DNA of 64,000 nt. Source: Gonium pectorale (lineage: Eukaryota > Chlorophyta > Chlorophyceae > Chlamydomonadales > Volvocaceae). This document shows, piece by piece, positions 35,492-52,118 of the stretch. Every line of letters starts with the position of its first letter. Position 1 is the stretch's first letter. The translations under genes and the position numbers were made by a program. The DNA lies in NCBI GenBank assembly GCA_001584585.1, contig LSYV01000011.1, forward strand, positions 492,155 through 556,154. Reading direction: 5' to 3'. A model generated the notes under the pieces. The model was not told the DNA's origin and searched no databases. It was given only the letters and a program-made list of their open reading frames with translations.

Positions 35492-36428
35492 TGAGCGCTG
35501 CATGGCATATGGCGGCAAAGACGGGGCGGACTGTGCTGGGGCCGGGCTGATAGGGGTGTCGCTGCGGGCCAGGAGTGTTGTAAGCGGGGTAGTGGTGAGC
35601 TATGGTGCGGGGCGGGTAACCGTGCTCCAGCCTGTGTGGCATGGTTGTGGCTGTAGTTAGCGCAGTGGGCGCAGCAAAAATGCTGCTCGCGGTCAGACGT
35701 TGAGCTCGGGGGATGCAGGAAACACCCAAAGGCGCGGTCATGGCAGACCGTTGATGGGATGGGAGGCTGGCGTTGCTAAAGGCTTTGTGCGGTTGTTTGC
35801 ATCTTACGGGGTCTTTTGCGCGGGGATGAGTGCACTAGTGGAATGCGCATGCGGCATGCCACTGTCCCCCTGGCGGACGGGCTGATTGTTGGGAGGTCGT
35901 GACGTGTCATACGACGCCATGCGCGCAGAGAGAGGCCGAACGCTGCTATGAAGCCATGCATACCAAGTGCACAAGTGGTGATAGGCGGTTTGGTTGTTTG
36001 CGTAGTCGACATTTTATGCACGTGATGTCTTGGACACAGTCACCTTGGCATCTGTCCAGCACCGTCTGGCGGCTGTCCTGACACGTACGCAGTTGTTGGG
36101 GTGCCCGGACAGGCTGTGTCGCTGTGCTGACTGCATGCGGGCTGCTCGTCTCGACCTGGTGCACTCGCAGTAGACGAGACCCGCATATTCTGTCCAGTAT
36201 GGTTGAACTACTGGCGGATCCAACTGCCATGCATTACAGATGTAACCTCACAACCGAGACCGCAACAATTCCTTTCAGCAATGCCTACAAAGACGGGTTG
36301 TCGGCAAGGGCTCCGTCCTGGCTGGGGCGCTTTCAGCGTCAGCAACGCCATGCGCAAACTGCTCATACGCAGGGGCTTTCTAGGTGACATCACACCCAGC
36401 CTTGCATCTAAGTAGCCTGCCCACATCA
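35492..36428. other. tail-to-tail 3' region, AP1M (+) / glycine-zipper gene (-)
   Basis: About 940 bp that should be 3' UTR sequence for both neighbours. Apart from the two-way poly(A) element at 36234-36245, nothing is recognised. Confidence 0.6.
36234..36245. terminator. two-way poly(A) element TTACAGATGTAA
   Basis: TGTAA reads on the plus strand at 36241-36245 (754 nt after the AP1M stop) and on the minus strand at 36234-36238 (191 nt after the glycine-zipper stop). The two are two bases apart, so one 12-bp element can end both converging transcripts, which would then overlap by a few tens of bases. Confidence 0.5.
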
Positions 36429-37839
36429 TCACTTGTCACGAACGGACCGCACGTCGCCAATCTCATGCTCGCCCAGCGTGCGCTGCCCGTGGTGCGTCTC
36501 CTCGGGTGGCGCGCCCTCCCGGCCGCCGCTGGCGTCTGCGGAGAGCTCGCCCGACACCGTCTCGGTCAGCGCGTCCTGCGAAGGCAGGGTCATTGCGCAC
36601 ATGCCTTTCACGACGGATTCACGCCTCCCCGTCGTTGCTTTCCGTCCAGGTTACAGTGCGTATACTCCCACGCGCAATCTATGCTCCCAACGGGCAATCT
36701 TACTCCCGCACTTACTCCCGCAACGGGCAACCCTTCCGAACCAACCCACGCCTACATCGCAGCGCCCGTTCCCACCTGGCGCTCCTGCTCCTGCCCCGCG
36801 GCCACGACGTCCGGCTGGTCGAACTCCATGGCGCTGTCCACATCAACACCGCGCGGGACCTCCTTGCCCATTGCGCCGCCGGCCACCGCGCCCAGCACCG
36901 CGCCCATGGCCGCGGCCGCCGCCGCCAGCGGCGCGGTGGCGGTCGCCGCCATCGCCAGGCCGCCCGCGATGGCAGCGCCCGCCGCCGTGCCCGCCACTGT
37001 GCCTAGGGTCGAGCTGCCCGGCTCACCATTCTCGCCCTCTATGATGTCCACCTCCACCACCTGAGCGTTTACAAGTGGAAGGAGTAAATCGGTGACAGGG
37101 AAGCGCTGTGCACTCGTGAGGCACGCCGTACTATATGTGCGCGCGACGACCGAATGTGCATGCAACTGAGGTTGAGTGGTGCAGTTGACCGATTAATACG
37201 GGCGGCATGTGTACTGAAAGAGTCAGCACTATGGCAGATGACTGGCTGTCAAATGCGTCGAAGCTGTACTCCTTTACCGGTATGGTGCTGCCCTGCCAGT
37301 CACGAGGTCTGGCTTCAAACCCCATGCGGCTTCCCCTCCCCTAATATTGCTGCCGCCTCCGCACCCTCGCCATTCACCTCAACCGTCTGGCGGTGCTGGG
37401 GGTCCATCTGCTCTGGAACCGGGGCCGCTACGTCGCCCGGGGGGCCGCTGTCTGGCTGCGCCGACGCGTCGCGTTGCGGCTCCTGACCCGCAGCGACGCG
37501 CACACGCGAGCGTTCCGCGGTGTACCCCTGGGCAGCCTGCTGCCAGGCGCTTGAGCGACACGCCGATCCTGCGGCAGCCGGAAAGCGGCCACTCGACAAC
37601 GCGATCGACTGAGTGACCCGCGGGTCGGGGCCCCAAAAGGCGCGTCCGCGAGAGGCCGAAGCCACTGCGGGCGTTGCCGGGTTACCTGCGAGCGCACGGC
37701 TTGCGTGAAGGCTGCACCTCGCGGCAAGCACCGAGCCAGCAACGCGATAGCAGGCCGTCTTCACGGCAGGTGCGTAAAGTCCTTGGCGCGATGATCCAAC
37801 ACCTAGATGTGGAAATGGCTGCGCTTCTGCGTAAATCAT
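36429..37839 (-). CDS. glycine-zipper protein of unknown role
   Basis: Three phase-consistent exons, minus strand: 37839-37378, 37060-36776, 36575-36429; up to 297 residues. The N-terminus is Arg/Ala/Ser-rich with almost no acidic residues (SVLAARCSLHASRALAG), as expected of an organelle targeting peptide, probably mitochondrial. The middle exon holds a hydrophobic Gly/Ala helix pair (LGTVAGTAAGAAIAGGLAMA and AAMGAVLGAVAGGAMGKE) with GxxxG spacing. This is a glycine zipper able to pack in or on a membrane. The C-terminus is polar and acidic (DALTETVSGEL, HGQRTLGEHEIGDV). I recognise no family. The true start may be internal, because a minus-strand TGTAA lies only 8 bp upstream of the chosen ATG. 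Confidence 0.6.
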
Positions 37840-37944
37840 GCTCAGATTACAGTAGCATTTGGCTCACTCGGCCACGGCCGATGGCAAGTATCCGACCGAC
37901 GGACATGAGGTCACCGCGTCGTGAAAAGCCTTGCAAGCGCGCGA

Positions 37945-37949
37945 TTACA
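37945..37949 (-). terminator. putative poly(A) signal (TGTAA) of glutathione reductase
   Basis: Minus-strand TGTAA 227 nt after the stop at 38176. A second copy at 37847-37851 lies nearer the next gene's start codon. Confidence 0.45.
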
Positions 37950-38175
37950 ATGGTGCTGACGATGCAATGGCTTCTGTAGCTATGCCCAAGTTCAGTTGCG
38001 CAAGGCACTACCTTGACCAGACACTGACCAGATTAGCCAAAACCAAAGCCACGCCCGCCGCGGCCTTTACCGGGCCCCAACATCCCATCGACCTCCCACC
38101 GACGTGTTGTCCCTCCCCAGATCCACCTTCCCCCTCCTGCGTCCTGTGTCCCCGGCGAGCCCGGCCCGTACGCCC

Positions 38176-43511
<5,336 letters not shown>

Positions 43512-43819
43512 GTTTTTGCTGACTCAAATGTGAGATTTAATAAAGATCAGCTTCAAGAGGTCAGAGTGCTTATATAATATTTGGGCAACCTCGTCGCAAA
43601 GGTGTCGGTAATCCGCGAGTAAGAGTTTGTCAGTAGCTCAGAAGCAGACCTGAGCGAGTGGTAGTCAGCTGGCTGGGTATCAAGGGCAGTGTATTGCGCG
43701 GAATTGTCCGTGGTTCGTTGTAGCGGTTGAGGACCGTGCGCTCGTTCGCGCCCGATTCCGCCTTCGCGTGCGCCAGGATTGTTGGTACACACAAAGTGGC
43801 TAGGATCAACTTAACAACC
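43512..43819. promoter_or_regulatory. 308-bp bidirectional promoter, GR (-) / mutarotase (+)
   Basis: The two start codons are only 308 bp apart and face away from each other. An AT-rich TATATAATAT at 43571-43580 stands out in the otherwise GC-rich spacer and could serve as a TATA element for the mutarotase gene; it lies only about 60 bp from the GR start codon. The rest may be 5' UTR. Confidence 0.45.
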
Positions 43820-46800
43820 ATGAAGGTGGTCATAGGCGTGTTGCTTGGTTCGGGCTTTGCCCTTGCGGCCCTTACATATGTGAAGATCCGTAGCCATCGT
43901 GAAAAATCATGGCACGCGGGCCTGCCAGTGTTCAAGCTGCGGAACGAGTTGGGCATGGAGGTGACGGTCTCGGCGTTTGGCGCGGCTATTACAAAGATGC
44001 TGGTGCCAGACAAGAAAGGCAGCCGTGCTGACGTGGTGCTTGGATACGGCTCGGTGGAGGAGTACGAGGTGGGCCGAGGGGAAAGCGTGGGCGGGGTGTG
44101 AGGGCGCCCCGAGGCACGTTCCGAGGCACGTGGTCCGTTCACGCAGGGATAGCCGTGTTGAGCGTTCTTGTATACATGTAGGGCAGGCTACCTTTTGGTA
44201 TTGGGTGCGGGCCTCTCTGGCCCTGAGGTGCGCTCGCTGCGGCCAACGACGCACAACTTCAACGCACCTTGGCGCATCCAGCCCGAATGGGCGTCTTGGC
44301 ACACAAGCTCGGGCACACAAGCCGCTCACCCTCCACTGCCCCACGGCGTCGCCTGCCGCAGACGGCCAGCCCCTGCACCTACTTTGGAGTGGTGGTGGGG
44401 CGCGTAGCCAACCGCATCGCGAACGCGCGGTTCAAGCTGGGGGGCACCGAGTACCGCCTGCTGGCGAACAACGGACAGAACGCGCTGCACGGTGGGTGTA
44501 GAGCGGAGGGGGCCTTGGCTGCGGTAGTGGAGGTCTCATTGGTTATTGCAACCGTACTGCCTGTACGGCGCTTGGAGCCGCACGCGGGGCCTTCTCCGCG
44601 CCGTGTTGCTCCGCCCCGGCCACTGTGTTGCCAGTGGCGCCGTTATTGGGTTGCCCTGATGTGTGTGCCCTGCTTGCCCATTTCCGACTCCACCTCCAGG
44701 CGGCCTCAAGGGGTTGCACAAGCGCGTTTGGGAGGGCCGGCTGCTGCGCGGCGAGGGCTTTGAGGCGGTGCAGCTGCACTACACCAGCCCCGAGGGAGAG
44801 GAGGTGCGACCGGGGCACGGGGCCGGGCCAGGTACAGGGTTGGGGCCCTACCTCCTACTGTCACCACTACTCGAGCACCTCACGGCGCCGTCACAAGTCG
44901 AATACCGCGCAGACAGAAAGCCGTGCCCCTTCCGGTCGCCAACGGGGCAGCATCAGCGGCTTGTCCTAAAAGCTCGGAAACCTGAAGCGCTCCCTGTCCC
45001 TGTCGGCGATCCTCACTCCTGTGCTGCCATCCGCGGCATCTGGGGCATTGACCGTCAGCCCCGCTCCCCGTTCTCTGCTGTGCCCGCTGCCGCCTGTCCG
45101 CCCGCTGGCCGCCCCCGCCCCCGCCCCCAGGGCTACCCGGGCACGCTGCACATCAGCGTCACCTACCGCCTGGCCGCCCGCGCCAACGAGCTGACCACCA
45201 CAATCACAGCAACCACCGACGAGCCAACGCCAGGTGGGGCGGGCGGCCGGGCGGGTGGGCCAGCAGGCGTTGCGCGGGAGGGCATCGCGGCCTGCCGCGC
45301 AGGGGCCAAGCATCCCTGAGACCCGCTTCAACGTGTTGCTGAACAGATGAATCTGCTCTGCACAGTGACCTGCAGCGGCATTTAAGCCGCGGCGAGTTTC
45401 CATGACCGGCCGGACCTTTTGCCTGCCGTCCCACGTGCGGGCCCTCAATCCCAACCCCCCGCTCCCACGCCGCCCCGCACCGCCCCGCTCCGCTCCAACG
45501 CCCCGCTCCGCCCGACCCTTCAGTCAACATCGCGCAGCATTCGTACTTCAACCTGGGCGGCCACGCCTCGGGCAGCATCCTGGGCCACCTCCTGCGCCTG
45601 CACGGGGCCGACCACTACACGCCCGTATCGGCCTCGCTCATCCCCACCGGCGAGATCGCGCCTGTGGCGGGCACGCCCTTTGACTTCACCGCCGCGGAGC
45701 CAGGCAGCTCCCTGCCCGCGCACTCCGTCGGCAGCCGCATCGAACAGGTGCGTGGGCGGATCTGTGGCTTGTGAGGGCGGCGTTCATGTGTGCAGGTGGG
45801 GTTGTGGGTTTTGTGACTGGGAGACTTAGGTGCGGGTCAGTAGGCCCGGAGCCAGGCGGCTGGCGGCTCTGCCCCCCCTTGGTCCCCCTCACGGCGCTAA
45901 GGCTGCTGCTTAGTCCATGCATCTGAGCACATGCTCATCTGCTGCTCACACGCACAGCGTTATGATTACTAATACAGCGCTGGGCTGCCGTGCAGGTGCC
46001 CGGTGCGGCCCCCGGCGGCTACGACCACAACTTTGTGCTCTTCGGGATGGGCGCGCAGGTGGGGTTGAAAGGCCAGGAAGCGTCTCGCAGGCAGCGGGCC
46101 CAGTCGAGCGCGGCGCATGCCTGGCTGGGATGCAGGCAGCACGGCCCAAGGACTTGTTGGCACGGTCCCGCTGTCCACGCGCAACCGCAAGCGAGCGTAT
46201 GTGGTGTGCGGGTTGTTGTGAGATGAGGGTCGCCGCGATGTCCACTGCTTACGGGTTCGTCGACTGGCGCTTGGGTATTCACCATGGTAGCTGCCACCCT
46301 CCTCTTCCTCCTCGGTTCACGCTTCTGCCGTCCCCGCCCGCGACCGCCAGGCCCGCTTCATCACCAAGAACGGCATGGCCAGCGAAAAGTAAGGGTCAGG
46401 AGGAGCTGGCGGTGATTGCCGGACAGATAGGGTTTGGGTCGCATCTCTGGCGGCCGAATAGCGCCCTGGCGTGGTCTGCGATAAGGACGGGAGCGAACAT
46501 ACTGTTCGGAGGCCTCTGGGTTGTGCGCGCTGGGTTGCCGTGCGCAGCGTGCTCGTGGATGGAGTCGGCTGCGCTGAGCGCAGGGCACGAAGCGGAGTGG
46601 CTTAGGGTCGCCGTCGCTCGCGCTGTGGCTCCTTCCGGTGGCCACTTCGGGAGCCGGCCGTCTGCCATTCGCTGGTGGTCCGCACCCGCCGCGCGCGTGG
46701 AGCCTCCGCGCTACCAACCCGCCGCGGCCCTCTCTCACTCACAAATCCCTGCAGCATGTACAGATCTGCACGGGCCCCAAACATGTCGGTATGATCATCC

Positions 46801-47370
46801 AAATCACGTTGACGGCATCGTGCGCCCTCTCCCGCCCCCCTACCGGTCAGGCCCAAGCTGGCCGCCACGCTGGTGGACCCCGTCAGCGGCCGCGGCATGG
46901 AGCTGCTTACCACCGCGCCAGGAGTGCAGTTCTACTGTGAGAGCGGGAGCGGGCCATTGTGCTTTCCTGATATGATGAGGGGGTAATGGGCAGGAGACGG
47001 GGCGAGGCAAGAGCCGTTTCACGTGTGTGGCTTCTAGCCGGGCTGCTACACCCTGATGCGGCATTGATGCCCCACGCCAGCTTCCTCCTTGCCTACGAAT
47101 GCTGTCGCGGTTCTCCTCCGCTAAACGTCCCTGCCCGCATACCCCACCTCACACCCACGCCCACCCGCGCCGCCCTCCCCCGCAGCCGGCAACTTCCTGG
47201 ACGGCGGCAGCGTGGGCAAGGGCGGCGTGCGCTACGGCAAGCACGCGGGGCTGTGCCTGGAGACGCAGGGCTTCCCGGACTCCATCAACCAGCCCAACTT
47301 CCCCAGCGTGGTGCTGCAGCCGCAGGACACGTACCGCCACGAGCTGGTCTACCGCTTCTTCAACATCTAG
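43820..47370 (+). CDS. galactose mutarotase (aldose 1-epimerase)
   Basis: Nine phase-consistent exons: 43820-44068, 44362-44491, 44700-44803, 45131-45233, 45524-45747, 45996-46058, 46351-46388, 46851-46936, 47186-47370; 393 residues. It interconverts alpha and beta anomers of aldoses such as galactose and glucose. A hydrophobic N-terminal segment ([19 protein letters not shown]) predicts a signal anchor, so secretion or a lumenal location is likely. Family motifs: [43 protein letters not shown] (H126), [13 protein letters not shown] (H201), GGYDHNFVL (D280) and [19 protein letters not shown] (E358). The two His, Asp and catalytic Glu match the known active site, so the enzyme should be active. 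The 38-nt exon 46351-46388 keeps phase and codes [12 protein letters not shown]. Confidence 0.95.
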
Positions 47371-48809
47371 ACGGGCGGACAGGCAGGCAGGCGAGAGATG
47401 TAGCAGGCGAGAAGGCGAGAGACGCGTGCGGGGAGGCGGATGTGAGGTGCAAGCGGAAGGGCAGGGGCTCGGGCGTGGGCAGGGTGGTGCGTACGGGGGA
47501 GGATGCGGGTTCAGGTGGGGCTAGGAGACGGGCGGAGCCTGTGGCGTGTGCCCGGTGGCGGCGGGTGAGCGGTGGCGGCGGCTGTCGAGTGGGGCAGTGG
47601 TATGTGCGGGTGTATGCACGGATCCAGGTACGGATGGGGTACGGATGGTGAAGGCATGGCCGGCGACTGAGTCAGCACTTCAGGGGAAGGTGTTCCAGCG
47701 AGGAGGACTGGGCAAACGCGCTGGCATCAATAGATGCCACAAGCGGCCGGCACTGACGGTATGCTGTGGTGCACTGAGCGGAACACACACGTACAAGTAC
47801 AATGCGTCGCATCCTGACAGTGCCTGATTGCGCGGTGCATACGCACTTGCTAAGCCTCATATTGCCTGTGTGTATTCACAAGGTCCTGGATGCGGTGCTG
47901 CCCGTGGGTGGCGGCGACAGGCGTGCCGGACGTGAACTGTGCGGGCGTGCGAAAAGGCACCCATTAACTGGACAGCGTCCATTGCAATACTGATGCGGAA
48001 CACTGTCACGGTGCGTAGTTGCCAACGGCGGTCGCCAACGAGGCGTGCAAGGCAGGAATGTGAACGCTGTACGGCATCTGCCATTTGCGATGAGGTGCCC
48101 GACAGCCTGGCTTCCCTTACCACACGTCAGCCCATGCATACGCCCGCGTCCGCCAGTCAGTCCCCAGAGAGCCAGCTGCATGGTAGGTCGCCAGCCACCC
48201 GGACCGATCTTTGCGCTCACGCAGTACGGCGACACCCGCGTGGAACACGACTGATGGCGAGTTACAAACGCCCTCGACCAACCCGCAGATACGAGTACGG
48301 ATGATGCCAAAGACGCAAGTTGCTCGCCGCAGCCGTCCCATTACGCCTTAAGTAGCCAACATGGCAGCAACGGCCGGACTGTCATCAGGCGTTTGCCGAC
48401 CGCACAAGAAACCCGCACGGATCCCAGAGTTGCGCCAACACCACGTACCACTGCCTGAGGTGCGCATGCAGAGCGAGACTTTGTCCGTACTCCAACCGTG
48501 CAAGCAAATGCCGCGGTGACGGTCCATAGACCTTTCCGACGCCAAACGCCTACAACCCTCGCTAAAGCTTCCACAGACAAAAAAAGAAAAAAACGCACAT
48601 CCATCCCCCCATATTTACGTACCCTAGCCTCATGTCGATACGGTAGCCTGCTCCACCGCGTCCAGCTGAGTCAGCCCTACCTGCCCCTGAGCCCCTGCTT
48701 AAGCCGATCCAGCCGCACGCAGCTTCCCGCCGCTGCAGGCCGTGCCAACCCCTGAGCAGCCCGGAACACCGAGTGACATGCGCCCATCCCGCCAAGCCGC
48801 CGGGCCACC
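47371..48809. other. intergenic region with no supported gene
   Basis: About 1.4 kb between converging genes. A minus-strand TGTAA at 48262-48266, about 545 nt after the SET gene stop, may be its poly(A) signal. Open frames here look like antisense or noise. Confidence 0.45.
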
Positions 48810-51800
48810 TCAGCCGCTTCGCCAGCCGTGCACCAGCATCTCGATGTGCGCGCCCAGCCGCACCAGCTCTGCCCGGTCCGCCTCCAGCTGCGCCCACCGG
48901 GAGGCCTCGCTTACGCTGCTGCCGTTGCTGTTGGTGCGCTCGCGGAGGAGCTCCTCGCCGGGCGCAAGGTCGCGCAGGGCCACCAGCACCGGCAGCGTCA
49001 GGCCGCACACCACCACGGGCAGCACCTGCGAGCAGGAGGGGACCGTGCGTGCAAGAAGGGATCGGGCCGGGCAGAACGGGCATCAGCGAGGGCTGCATCG
49101 GCATACATGTCCACGTTGGAGGAACGTTGAGGTGTTAACGCTGTATGAACGAGACGGAGCTAGCCGACAATCAGTGTGCCTGCAGCAAGCGCACCCGCAT
49201 CGAGGCTGAACCTCGCGCTCAGGCTCAGGCGGACTCACCGCGCAGTTGGGCTGCGTCGACTTCCCGCCGGCCTCGCCCGCCGGGTTGACCAGGGCCGCTA
49301 CGCCGCCGTACCCGGGCATGACGATCTCCAGCGGCCCCACGCCTGGGCAGGGAGCGAGCACAGGAGGGCAGGGCAGGGCGGGGCGGGACGGGGGCAGATG
49401 GCTATCACGGGGCGCCGTGCTTCCTACGCGGCTCGGCGCAAGTACCGTCACGACGGCGCTAGTTTGCAAGCGGATAGCTGCCTTGCCAGCTCCGCAAAAC
49501 AGCACAGGGGGATGAGCAATTAGGTAAGCTAGGCACGATCAACAAGGCCTTAGCGCCAACTGCGTTACGATGCATAACGGTTTTCATGTGCACCTCTGGC
49601 CCCTAACCGGCAAAGGCCCATCAAAGCGTCCCACCTGAACCCAAGGGCCCGGGTACACGGGTCATTGGTACGTCAGGTGCCAGGCCCGCCCTCAAACCCG
49701 CCGTCGACACCTACCCTCGATCGCCTCGGGCGCCCCCAGCTCCTCCGCGCCCTCCGTGCCGGTGTACGGCATGCTGTACAACGAAGCCAGGAAGCGCCAC
49801 GGCAGAGCCATGTCCGACACGCCGCTGCCCTGCAGCCGGCGCCGCAGCTCCGACGCCAGCCCCGGCGACAGGCCCGCGTATCCACGAGACCGGAACGCGG
49901 CCGCCGCGGCCGCCGGCAGCACGTAGCCGCCCAGCACCGCAATGGGCGCGGAGCCGTAGATGTGCTGCGTCGCAAAGACGCCCAGCCGGCCGTGCTGGGG
50001 GCTCAGGCGCGGCTCCACGGACGTGTGACCCACGGGTCCGTCGGGCAGCGGCGGATCGGCCGCGAGCGCCGACGGCGCAAAGAGGCCCAGGCGGATGGCC
50101 AGCCAGGCGAACAGCCGCTGGAGATCCACGTTGTTCCGCTTTACGACGGCGTCCCAGGGCAGCTGGCTGGTGGGGAGCGGCGCGTGCCTTGGCGAGGGTC
50201 TGCTGCTGCCGCCGCTGCTGCTGGCAGCCGCGAAGGCCGCGGGCTCACTGCCCAGGACCCATATCACCTTGGCGACGTCGTCGCCTGCGGCCAGGTCCAC
50301 ACGGCCAGCCCGCTGCCGCCACTGGCTCATCGCGAAGCTCACCGGGCCCACCAGCTCCTGCGGATACGTCAACCCGCAGACGCGGAGCTGGCCGCGCAGG
50401 AGGGGCGGCTGCGACCCGTCGGGGTCGAGGCGGGCCATGCCCAGCGTAGCGGCGAATGCCACCTCCTCCGACATAGACTGCACAGCCAGACTGGTGCCGG
50501 CGGAGGGCGAGAGTGGGCCCGAGGCGTCGGCAGCGCTGGGCGTTCCTCGCGGAGCGGCTGCTGCGGCCGGCTGCGTGGCGGTAACAGCGCGAGAGGTGGG
50601 CAACGTCGGCGGGGCCGCTGAGGTGAGAGCGGCGGCCTGGGCCGACTGCGCCCCGGAGCTGGGCTTCTGTTTGAGCGGCTTCCGGCGTCCGGCCCCGCTG
50701 CCCTTCTTGGGGGCAGCCGCATCGCTAGAGGCGGGCTGTGACGACGTGTTGCTGAAGAGCAGCTTCGCCGGAGGAGAAGCTAGCGGCGGCAGCGACGGCG
50801 GCAGCAGCGGGCTCCGGGAAGCCACGGCTGCGGGCGGTGACACTGCCGCGGCCGCTACGCTGTGGCGCTGCGCCTGCTGCAGGTGGCGCACCCCTGACCC
50901 AGCAGCCGCCGAAGGACCCTCCATCAAGGATACCAAGATGACCACGTCCCCGTGCGTAGCGCAGCTGCCCGAGCGTCGCCGCGGCCGGGGCACGGCCTGC
51001 AGCACGAGCATGTCGCCCGCACGGGCGCCCAGGAGGCTCCTCAGCCAGCCCACGGGGCCCTCCAGGACGCACTGCAGCGTGCTGTTGGCAGTCGCCTTGA
51101 GGACCGCCCGCATCCTGACCCGCTTGGGCGCGCTGGCTCCCGAGCCCCTGCCATCCGACACGTAAGCGCCCTCGGCCTCCGGCTCAAGGACAACGCCGCC
51201 AGCGCCGTCAAGAAGGGCGGCGCGGTAGGCCTGGCCCTCAACCGAAGTCTGCCTGAAGCCCGGAACGAGGCCCTCCACGGCGGTCGTGCTGACCGTGACC
51301 CGGCCCGCCTGGATGGCGGCATTGTTTAGCTGCACGAAGGCCCGGCCCAGCGCCGTGGTGTCGATGGCCGCGCCCAGGCCCGCCGGAGACACGGGCTCCA
51401 GGAGCGCACGTGCCTTTGAACCGGCCGGCGGCGGCGGCAGCATGAGCCGCAGCGGGCTGCCATCGCGCAGCCCGTGCCGAAGCAAGAAGTCCTCAATGCC
51501 CGTCAAGCAAACAATCTTGGCCCGGCTGCCTTTAACCTTGCGCTGCGGGTCGGTCCCGCACAGCCGGGCGCTGAAGGGCTGGTCCAGCCCAGTCACGCGC
51601 AGCAGCCCGTTGACGACCCGACTCTTGGACTTGCCCTCACGCACGCTGACGTACGCATCGCCAAAGGCCGCCCACAACGCCTCCCGCCCGAAGATTGCCC
51701 ATTCGGTCGGCTTCTTTGAATGGGAGGACGACCGCCGGGCTTTTAACAGCCTCACTATCGGAGGTCCCGGCATGCCGCTGCTGTCGTCGCCGTCGCCGTC

Positions 51801-52118
51801 GTCCAGCTCCTGGTCATCCTCCACGTCAACGTCCTCGACATCGTCCTCGGCGAAGGGATCGCTGTCGCATGGGTGGCTTCGCGGACCGCCAAGCCGCTCC
51901 GGCAGCTCGGCGCGCGCGCGGAGCCCAATGGCGCGCGGCGAAGGCGGAGGCGCTGGCCCCACAAAGCCCCGGCGACTTGCTGAGCTAAGGGGCTTGTGCG
52001 GCGGGGCCTTGTAGAGGTTATTGGCGACGTAGCCAGCGCTACCGGCTGAAGCGCATGCCAGAGGAGCAGTTGTTGCCGACCTTCGGTGGGCACGGGCGAA
52101 CTGATGGTGCACCTGCAT
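48810..52118 (-). CDS. divergent SET-domain protein
   Basis: Three phase-consistent exons, minus strand: 52118-49715, 49342-49239, 49025-48810; about 907 residues. The first exon is unusually long (801 codons). It begins Arg/Ala-rich, has an acidic block (DPFAEDDVEDVDVEDDQELD), a basic KARRSSSHSKKP stretch, and long Pro/Ser/Ala spacers. A SET-like domain fills the last 200 or so residues: HGRLGVFATQHIYGSAPIAV, a 70-residue insert, GYGGVAALVNPAG, STQPNCAVLPVVVCG and LVALRDLAPGEELL. The PNC and PGEELL motifs are SET hallmarks. The NHS motif and the Tyr after EELL are missing (RERT instead), so methyltransferase activity is doubtful. An upstream exon is possible: the ATG at 52118 is part of ATGCAG, which also fits a splice acceptor. 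Confidence 0.7.

Noticed and set aside
48341..48604. Minus-strand 87-codon frame with hydrophobic start (MDVRFFLFLSVEALA)
   Set aside because: It lies just past the SET gene stop, has no family similarity and no splice partner; more likely 3' UTR.
49665..51165. Long plus-strand frames (318 and 356 codons) across the SET gene
   Set aside because: They are antisense to the 801-codon minus-strand exon; high GC keeps opposite frames open. The minus frame carries the SET motifs.
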